Of a stretch of DNA of 10,493 nt, positions 6,868 to 10,493 are shown in pieces. The translations under genes were made by a program, and so were the position numbers. Origin of the DNA: Longimicrobium sp. (GTDB taxonomy: Bacteria; Gemmatimonadota; Gemmatimonadetes; Longimicrobiales; Longimicrobiaceae); the NCBI GenBank assembly GCA_030446945.1, contig JAUJMI010000042.1, positions 3,728 through 14,220 of the forward strand, read 5' to 3'. The notes beneath the pieces are model-generated. The model was not told where the DNA came from. It ran no database searches and was given only the letters and a program-made list of their open reading frames with translations. Position 1 is the first letter of the stretch. Each line of letters opens with the position of its first letter.

Positions 6868-6960
6868 CAGAAAGGCGGCTCGGGGAGTGGACAGTACGTC
6901 TGCAAGGATGTTAAATCTTTAGCATGGATACGTCCAATACCAATAACGTGTGATCCTGAT
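6868..6960. promoter_or_regulatory. Divergent promoter region with an 18-bp palindrome (candidate LysR-type operator)
   Basis: ATGTTAAATCTTTAGCAT (6908-6925) is an imperfect dyad: arms ATGTTAAA and TTTAGCAT match at 7 of 8 positions. It contains a T-N11-A (T6912, A6924), the usual core of LysR-type sites, but not centred on the dyad axis. It is the only AT-rich patch in this stretch. On the - strand a possible promoter TTGGAC, 17 nt, TTAACA overlaps the dyad, so a protein bound there would touch the -10 region of the DUF5916 gene. A direct repeat CCAATA CCAATA lies at 6934-6945. All assignments are inference from sequence. Confidence 0.4.
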
Positions 6961-7899
6961 ATGATTCACGTATCGTCCGCGCCCGAGCTGCGCCTCCCGG
7001 AATCGGTGGAGCTGCGCCACCTGCGCTACTTCGTCGCCGTGGCGGAGGAGCTGCACTTCGGGCGCGCGGCCAGGCGGCTGCACATGGCGCAGCCGCCGCT
7101 CAGCCAGCAGATCGCGCGGCTGGAGTCGCTGGTGGGGTATCCGCTGTTCGAGCGCAGGCCGCGCGTGGCGCTCACCGAGCCGGGGAAGGTGCTGCTGGCG
7201 GTGGCGCGCCGCACGCTCGCGCAGGTGGCGCAGGGGATCGACTCCACCCGCCGCGCCGGCCGCGGTGAGAGCGGCGTGCTCACCATCGGCTTCGCCGCGT
7301 CGGCCATGCTGACGGCGATGCCGCGGGTCTTCCACGCCTTCCGCGCCCGCTACCCGGCCGTGGAGCTGCGGCTTCGCGAGATGTCCACCAGCGCGCAGCG
7401 CGACGCCGTCGTGGCGGGTTTCCTGGACGCCGGCTTCCTGCGCGAGCCCGCCGCCGACGCATCGCTCCTGGCCGAGCCGGTGGTGCGGGAGCCGTTCGTG
7501 GCCGTCCTCCCGCCCGGCCATGCGCGCGCGGTCGATGAGGTGCTCCCCCTGCAGGCGCTGGCGGACGAACCGTTCGTCCTCTTCCCCCGCACCGTGGCGC
7601 CCACCCTGTACGACCAGGTGTTGGGCCTCTGCCGTGACGCGGGCTTCCACCCCAAGCAGGTGCAGGAAGCGCAGGAGTGGCTCACCATCGTCGCGCTGGT
7701 CGATGCGGGGCTGGGCGTCTCGCTGGTCCCCGCGTCGTTCCGGCGCCTGGGGTGGGGCGGCGTGTCGTACCACCCGCTGGACCGCGACGGAGGCCGCACC
7801 ACCATCGCCCTCGTGCGCCGCCGCGAGGAGCCACCGCCCGTCCTCGCCGCCTTCATCGACATCGCCCACGAGCACTTCGGTGAAGGCGCGGGCCAATAG
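6961..7899 (+). CDS. LysR-family transcriptional regulator
   Basis: The 312-residue protein has the LysR N-terminal winged helix-turn-helix (about residues 16-75: VELRHLRYFVAVAEELHFGR, then AARRLHMAQPPLSQQIARLE, then PLFERRPRVALTEPGKVLL). The recognition helix lies around PPLSQQIARLE. The effector-binding domain (about 100-300) starts GVLTIGFAASAML and contains the two-lobed periplasmic-binding fold elements (LREMSTSAQRDAVVAGFLDA, GLGVSLVPASF). The HTH resembles the CatM/BenM/CbnR branch, whose effectors are often aromatic acids, but the ligand cannot be read from sequence. Starting at ATG 6961 gives a 15-residue extension before the usual family start; GTG at 7006 would give VELRHLRYF as the N-terminus, and neither has a strong ribosome site. 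By the usual rule for LysR proteins it should control the divergent DUF5916 gene and itself. Confidence 0.92.
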   Translation: MIHVSSAPELRLPESVELRHLRYFVAVAEELHFGRAARRLHMAQPPLSQQIARLESLVGYPLFERRPRVALTEPGKVLLAVARRTLAQVAQGIDSTRRAGRGESGVLTIGFAASAMLTAMPRVFHAFRARYPAVELRLREMSTSAQRDAVVAGFLDAGFLREPAADASLLAEPVVREPFVAVLPPGHARAVDEVLPLQALADEPFVLFPRTVAPTLYDQVLGLCRDAGFHPKQVQEAQEWLTIVALVDAGLGVSLVPASFRRLGWGGVSYHPLDRDGGRTTIALVRRREEPPPVLAAFIDIAHEHFGEGAGQ

Positions 7900-7968
7900 C
7901 CCCCCGGGTTCGCACACCGGGGTGCGTCCAGGGAGTTTCTCCCGGGCCGGAGTCGTTGCAGAACGCAA

Positions 7969-7997
7969 AGCGGCCGGGGCTCGGAGCCCCGGCCGCT
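7969..7997. terminator. Strong bidirectional hairpin terminator
   Basis: AGCGGCCGGGGCT (7969-7981) and AGCCCCGGCCGCT (7985-7997) form a perfect 13-bp stem with a CGG loop. It lies between the convergent LysR gene (stop 7899) and lipoprotein gene (stop 8023). On the - strand the stem is followed by TTTGCGTT, a weak T-rich tail; on the + strand by CTCTACGTG. It therefore serves best as the lipoprotein terminator and possibly both. Confidence 0.75.
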
Positions 7998-8022
7998 CTA
8001 CGTGTAACGTTCCAGCGCGCGG

Positions 8023-8658
8023 TCAGCGCATCACGCGCACCTGCACGTTGCTGTTGTCCGGGGCGAAGTCGGCGATCTGGCTGTTCTGACCGACGCCCGT
8101 ACGCGGCCACAGGTTCACGGTGAAGCGCTCCTGGCTGAAACCCCTCGAAGGCAGGAGGCTGGCCGGAACGGTCGCCCGCAGCGTGTTCCCCGTGAAGGTG
8201 ACATTGCCCGCGGGCAGGTTCTGCGGGGTGCCGCCGGGGGTCAGGTCGCGCACGGTGCTGGTTCCACCCGGCTGCAGAACCACCACCACGTCGAAGTGCA
8301 CCCGGGTGGCGAGGTCGCCGAAGCGCGCGATTCCCTGCCCGCGGTCCACGCCCCACACGAAGAGCGCGCCGGGGGTGGTTCCGATCGCACCCGCGGACGT
8401 GCTCTCGAAGACGAAGTTGGTGCCGTCGAAGGTCACCTCCGCCCGCGCGACGTCCAGGTCCGGGTTCCTGGGGCCCGTGAAGGTGGGCAGGAAGTCGTTC
8501 CGTGAATCGCTGATCGCGGACGGCCGGCTGGCCCCGGTCACGTCATCGTCGCCGTCGCAGGCCTGCAGGCCGAACGCCGCCGACAAAACCAGCGCCGCCG
8601 AACGAGCGGCCGCGCGCCGGGTGCGGCCCGCGGGCAGGAACGTACGCGTCCTCTTCAT
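8023..8658 (-). CDS. Probable lipoprotein with a secreted beta-sandwich-like domain, function unknown (211 aa)
   Basis: ATG at 8658 is chosen because AAGGAG (8666-8671) lies 7 nt upstream; the open frame extends farther but without such a site. The N-terminus is Arg-rich, then hydrophobic (SAALVLSAAFGLQA), then Cys34 in a lipobox-like LQAC, followed by an acidic DGDDD. This is consistent with a signal-peptidase-II lipoprotein; Gln at -2 is slightly unusual. The mature part (about 55-211) is rich in short beta strands: DLDVARAEVTFDGTNFVFES, GTTPGALFVWGVDRG, FDVVVVLQPGGTSTV, NVTFTGNTLRATVP, FTVNLWPRTG and a terminal IADFAPDNSNVQVRV. This pattern resembles an uncharacterised extracellular domain also seen in PEP-CTERM-type secreted proteins. 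No enzyme motif is visible. The gene is alone, ends at the hairpin 7969-7997 and is divergent from the small-gene cluster to its right. Confidence 0.8.
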   Translation of the reverse strand: MKRTRTFLPAGRTRRAAARSAALVLSAAFGLQACDGDDDVTGASRPSAISDSRNDFLPTFTGPRNPDLDVARAEVTFDGTNFVFESTSAGAIGTTPGALFVWGVDRGQGIARFGDLATRVHFDVVVVLQPGGTSTVRDLTPGGTPQNLPAGNVTFTGNTLRATVPASLLPSRGFSQERFTVNLWPRTGVGQNSQIADFAPDNSNVQVRVMR

Positions 8659-8770
8659 CGTCGATCTCCTTCGGGTAGGGTGCACGACCTTCCGGGGCAG
8701 AGTGCGCCCGGGGGTCCGTCCTGGTACGGCCGAGCGCACACGGCCTGCCGGTGCCGTTTCACGCTTCCCA

Positions 8771-8793
8771 GCGACCCCCGCCGTCGGGGTCGC
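8771..8793. repeat. 8-bp inverted repeat just upstream of the promoter at 8802
   Basis: GCGACCCC (8771-8778) and GGGGTCGC (8786-8793) are perfect complements with a 7-nt spacer. The dyad ends 8 bases before the -35 box. It could be an operator for the rightward genes, or a leader hairpin in the leftward lipoprotein transcript if that transcript starts to its right. Confidence 0.4.
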
Positions 8794-8801
8794 ACGGGGC
8801 G

Positions 8802-8829
8802 TTGACACGCCGAACTTTTAAGCTATTCT
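8802..8829 (+). promoter_or_regulatory. Sigma-70-like promoter for the small-protein cluster
   Basis: TTGACA (8802-8807) is a perfect -35 box, followed after 16 nt by TATTCT (8824-8829) as the -10. The surrounding stretch CGAACTTTTAAGCTATTCTAAA is strikingly AT-rich for this window. A start near 8836 would give a leader of about 60 nt before the ATG at 8896. Confidence 0.6.
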
Positions 8830-8895
8830 AAACCCCATTTTGCGGCAACCTCGCTGACGGTTGAGCGAGACAATCCACCAGAACCGCGGAGGACC

Positions 8896-9078
8896 ATGTC
8901 ACGGCCGGCTCCGGATCAACTCCGGCCCGCGCGCGGCCGCATCGATCTGCTTTGGGTGATCGTGCTCGGGATGGTCCTGGTGATGCTGACGGGCACCCTG
9001 TTAGCCGCGGTCGACGGAGTCGTCCGGGGCCAGGAACGGAGCTTGGCGGAGCGGAATCCTCGGCTCCACTCCGGGTGA
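8896..9078 (+). CDS. Small single-pass membrane protein (60 aa)
   Basis: ATG at 8896 follows GCGGAGG (8886-8892) with a short spacer and lies ~66 bases after a good promoter. The 60-residue product has a basic N-terminus (RPARGR), one clear transmembrane helix (about residues 17-39, IDLLWVIVLGMVLVMLTGTL and following), and a short charged tail (RGQERSLAERNPR). By the positive-inside rule the N-terminus is probably cytoplasmic. No family is recognised. It is first in a rightward run of small genes ending in an HMA-domain protein, separated from the next by 114 bases. Its role is unknown; helper or scaffold of a membrane complex is conjecture. Confidence 0.65.
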   Translation: MSRPAPDQLRPARGRIDLLWVIVLGMVLVMLTGTLLAAVDGVVRGQERSLAERNPRLHSG

Positions 9079-9192
9079 GCCGTCGCCGTTCGCGCCGCCG
9101 CTTCGCCGCCGCGCGTGAACGGCACGGGAATCGCGGCGCGCGGCGCTCCGCAAGGGGCGGGCGCTCGATATTCTCTCTCTGGAGGTCCGGGT

Positions 9193-9624
9193 ATGGCGAG
9201 CGAAGGTTCGGAGAAGGAAGGGGAGGAAAAGAAGGAGCGCCGGGGCGGGATGGGCAGCTCGGCCAAGATGGCGGCCACCGCCATCGTAACCGCCACCGTC
9301 CTTTCACCCCAGCTTCGCTCGATTCTGCGCCAGGGCGCGGTCCGCGGGCTGGCGGGGGTGCTCGTGCTCGGTGACGCCCTTGCCTCTTTCGCGCGCGGAG
9401 TCGGCCGTGGGATCCAGGACGCCGGCGGGGCGGAGCCCGCGTCGTCGGCCGCCGCGGATGCCGCGGTTGCGGCCGCGCAGGAGGCGGCCCGGACCGCCCA
9501 GGAGGCGGCGCTCGCGGCACAGGCGGCGGCGCAGGCCGCGCACGAGGCCTCGTCGACACCGCGCCGCAAGCCCGGGCGGCCACGCCCCCCTGCCCCGGAC
9601 GGAGGTGGCGACGCCAATGGATGA
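9193..9624 (+). CDS. Small protein with a hydrophobic segment, Ala-rich helix and AT-hook-like tail (143 aa)
   Basis: ATG at 9193 follows GGAGG (9181-9185) with a 7-nt gap, preferred over an upstream GTG at 9115. Layout: charged N-terminus (1-20, E/K/R-rich); a hydrophobic and Gly-rich stretch (about 26-75, including AVRGLAGVLVLGDALASFAR); a long Ala/Gln/Glu helix (84-119, with AAAQEAART and QEAALAAQAAAQ repeats); then a basic, Pro-rich end, RRKPGRPRPP (124-133), that resembles an AT-hook core. The hydrophobic-then-Ala/Glu-helix layout recalls PacL (DUF1490) helpers of mycobacterial metal-efflux P-type ATPases and DUF5132-like partners; phasins share the Ala-rich tail. Its 3' end overlaps the next gene by 8 bases (ATGGATGA), implying translational coupling. 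The family assignment is inference only. Confidence 0.7.
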   Translation: MASEGSEKEGEEKKERRGGMGSSAKMAATAIVTATVLSPQLRSILRQGAVRGLAGVLVLGDALASFARGVGRGIQDAGGAEPASSAAADAAVAAAQEAARTAQEAALAAQAAAQAAHEASSTPRRKPGRPRPPAPDGGGDANG

Positions 9625-9937
9625 GACGCCCGCCGCGACGCAGCGCGCAGAGGAGATCGTGGGACGGATGGGTGAGTGGCTCGGCGGGCTCGTGCTCGGC
9701 ACCCTGCGGGGTGTGGAGCGCGCAGCCACGGGCACGCCGCCGGAATCGCCCCTGGATACCCCGGCCGCTCCGGCGGCGGTCACGCGCGCCGAACAGGTGC
9801 TGGACGGCGCGGGGGAGCGGCTGGGCCACTTCGCGGCACTCGCGGGCCAGCGTCTCCGCACGGCGGCCGCGCTGGCCCGGGAGGAGGCGGAGGACCTGTG
9901 GGCCGAGGCGCAGCACCTCCGCGACCAGGGGCGGTGA
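9617..9937 (+). CDS. Small protein with Gly-rich hydrophobic motif and charged helical tail (106 aa)
   Basis: ATG at 9617 overlaps the TGA of the preceding gene (9622-9624), so expression is probably coupled; GGAGG at 9601-9605 is 11 nt upstream. Residues 12-36 (EEIVGRMGEWLGGLVLGTLR and onward GVERA) contain a short hydrophobic motif that resembles the VRGLAGVLVLGDAL...RGVGRG stretch of the preceding protein (common pattern LxGxLVLG...RGV). A Pro/Ala linker (about 40-55) leads to an amphipathic helix (56-103) ending LAREEAEDLWAEAQHLRDQ, rich in Ala and Glu. The hydrophobic motif is short for a full transmembrane span, so membrane association is possible rather than certain. The gene lies directly upstream of, and in the same reading frame as, the HMA-domain gene. 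No named family is recognised. Confidence 0.7.
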   Translation: MDETPAATQRAEEIVGRMGEWLGGLVLGTLRGVERAATGTPPESPLDTPAAPAAVTRAEQVLDGAGERLGHFAALAGQRLRTAAALAREEAEDLWAEAQHLRDQGR

Positions 9938-9982
9938 ACCCTCCCATGCCGGAGCGGCTCCCCTTCGCCAGGCGCCGGTGAG

Positions 9983-10493
9983 ATGATCGCCGTCGCGCCG
10001 CGCCCGCGTGTCGTCCGTTCCCTGCCGGGGCGCCTTCGGATCCACCTTCCCGCCTGGCCGGGGACCAACGGCAGCGCCCTGGAAGCACACCTGCGCCGGA
10101 TGAAGGGGGTGCGGCGGGTGCAGGCAAACCCGCTCACGCGCAACGTGCTGGTGGAGTTCGATGCCGGAGCGACCGACGAGCCCACCCTCCTGGGCTCGCT
10201 ACGGCAGCTCCCGCTGGACGTGCTCGCGGGGCCGCGGGAGGAGCCCGTCGCGCCCGCCGCTCCCCGCCGGGTACGGATCACGGTACCGAGGCTGCGGGAG
10301 GACCCGGCGCTGGCCGCGCGCGTCGTGGAGCAGCTCCAGCGGCACCCGGGGGTACGCGCCACCGCCAGCACCCTCACGGGCCGGGTGCTCGTGGAGCTCG
10401 CCGAAGGCGACGCCACCGCGGCCGAGCGCCGCCGCGACCTGGCGCGCCTGTCCTCGCCCACGCCCGAGCACGGCGCGCCGCGAGACGAGCGGC
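9983..10493 (+). CDS. Protein with two tandem HMA-like repeats lacking CxxC; probable N-terminus of a metal P-type ATPase (3' end outside window)
   Basis: The frame from ATG 9983 is open to the last base (170 codons), with no internal stop. Two repeats of a ferredoxin-like beta-alpha-beta unit are visible. Repeat 1 covers residues 15-66: GRLRIHLPAW, then a helix LEAHLRRMKGVRRVQANPLT, then NVLVEFD. Repeat 2 covers 94-146: RRVRITVPRL, then AARVVEQLQRHPGV, then STLTGRVLVELAEG. Both keep the GV..V..... LT..VLVE pattern of heavy-metal-associated domains, but neither has the CxxC metal site; the first 170 residues contain no cysteine. Such degenerate HMA domains (often labelled HMA2) are known as stand-alone proteins and at the N-terminus of some cation P-type ATPases, e.g. 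the mycobacterial CtpI-like group. The ATPase core (DKTG, CPx or related) would lie beyond the window. No good ribosome site precedes the ATG (GGTGAG abuts it), so reinitiation after the upstream gene is plausible. Confidence 0.75.
   Translation, partial: MIAVAPRPRVVRSLPGRLRIHLPAWPGTNGSALEAHLRRMKGVRRVQANPLTRNVLVEFDAGATDEPTLLGSLRQLPLDVLAGPREEPVAPAAPRRVRITVPRLREDPALAARVVEQLQRHPGVRATASTLTGRVLVELAEGDATAAERRRDLARLSSPTPEHGAPRDER

Noticed and set aside
9946..9981. An 11-codon ORF just before the HMA gene as a real peptide gene
   Set aside because: No ribosome site and too short to judge; kept only as a possible reinitiation aid in the findings.
8828..10461. Long - strand frames opposite the small-gene cluster
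   Set aside because: They are Arg/Pro/Ser-rich shadows, while the + strand genes have ribosome sites, coupled overlaps and coherent domains.

Overview
The window is very GC-rich DNA packed with short dispersed hairpin repeats. Its proteins point to a Gram-negative-type bacterium with an outer membrane: two large DUF5916-type barrels with signal peptides, a secreted L,D-transpeptidase and a lipoprotein. The DUF5916 paralogues, the pyrimidine/purine-asymmetric hairpins and the tandem GGGGAAC/CACTCACG spacers together suggest Gemmatimonadota, perhaps a Longimicrobium relative. That taxonomic placement is inference from style, not from a marker gene.

Left part (1-4180). The window opens inside a DUF5916 outer-membrane protein gene on the + strand (ends 1301). 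A composite repeat (1301-1600) follows. It abuts the wreck of an ECF sigma factor on the - strand (1605-1772), of which only an internally deleted C-terminus remains. Next come a small, very hydrophilic 89-residue protein (1939-2208), a 310-bp spacer with more short repeats, and a secreted L,D-transpeptidase on the - strand (2521-3681). A second composite repeat of the same architecture lies at 3784-4103.

Middle part (4180-8023). A complete 895-residue DUF5916 protein (- strand) is a paralogue of the first one. It is divergently transcribed from a LysR-type regulator (+). An 18-bp imperfect palindrome in the 93-bp shared promoter region makes the regulator the obvious candidate controller of the barrel. 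A strong 13-bp hairpin (7969-7997) separates the regulator from a convergent lipoprotein gene (8023-8658, -).

Right part (8659-10493). A divergent promoter region with a good sigma-70-like promoter (8802-8829) drives a rightward run of small genes: a 60-residue single-pass membrane protein, a 143-residue protein with a hydrophobic segment and an Ala-rich helix, a 106-residue protein with a related hydrophobic motif and a helical tail, and the first 170 codons of a protein with two tandem HMA-like repeats lacking the metal-binding CxxC. The layout resembles loci where a metal P-type ATPase with degenerate N-terminal HMA domains is accompanied by small membrane helper proteins (compare mycobacterial PacL/DUF1490 with CtpC). 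The ATPase itself would lie beyond the window, so this is a hypothesis. It is the most interesting part of the window.
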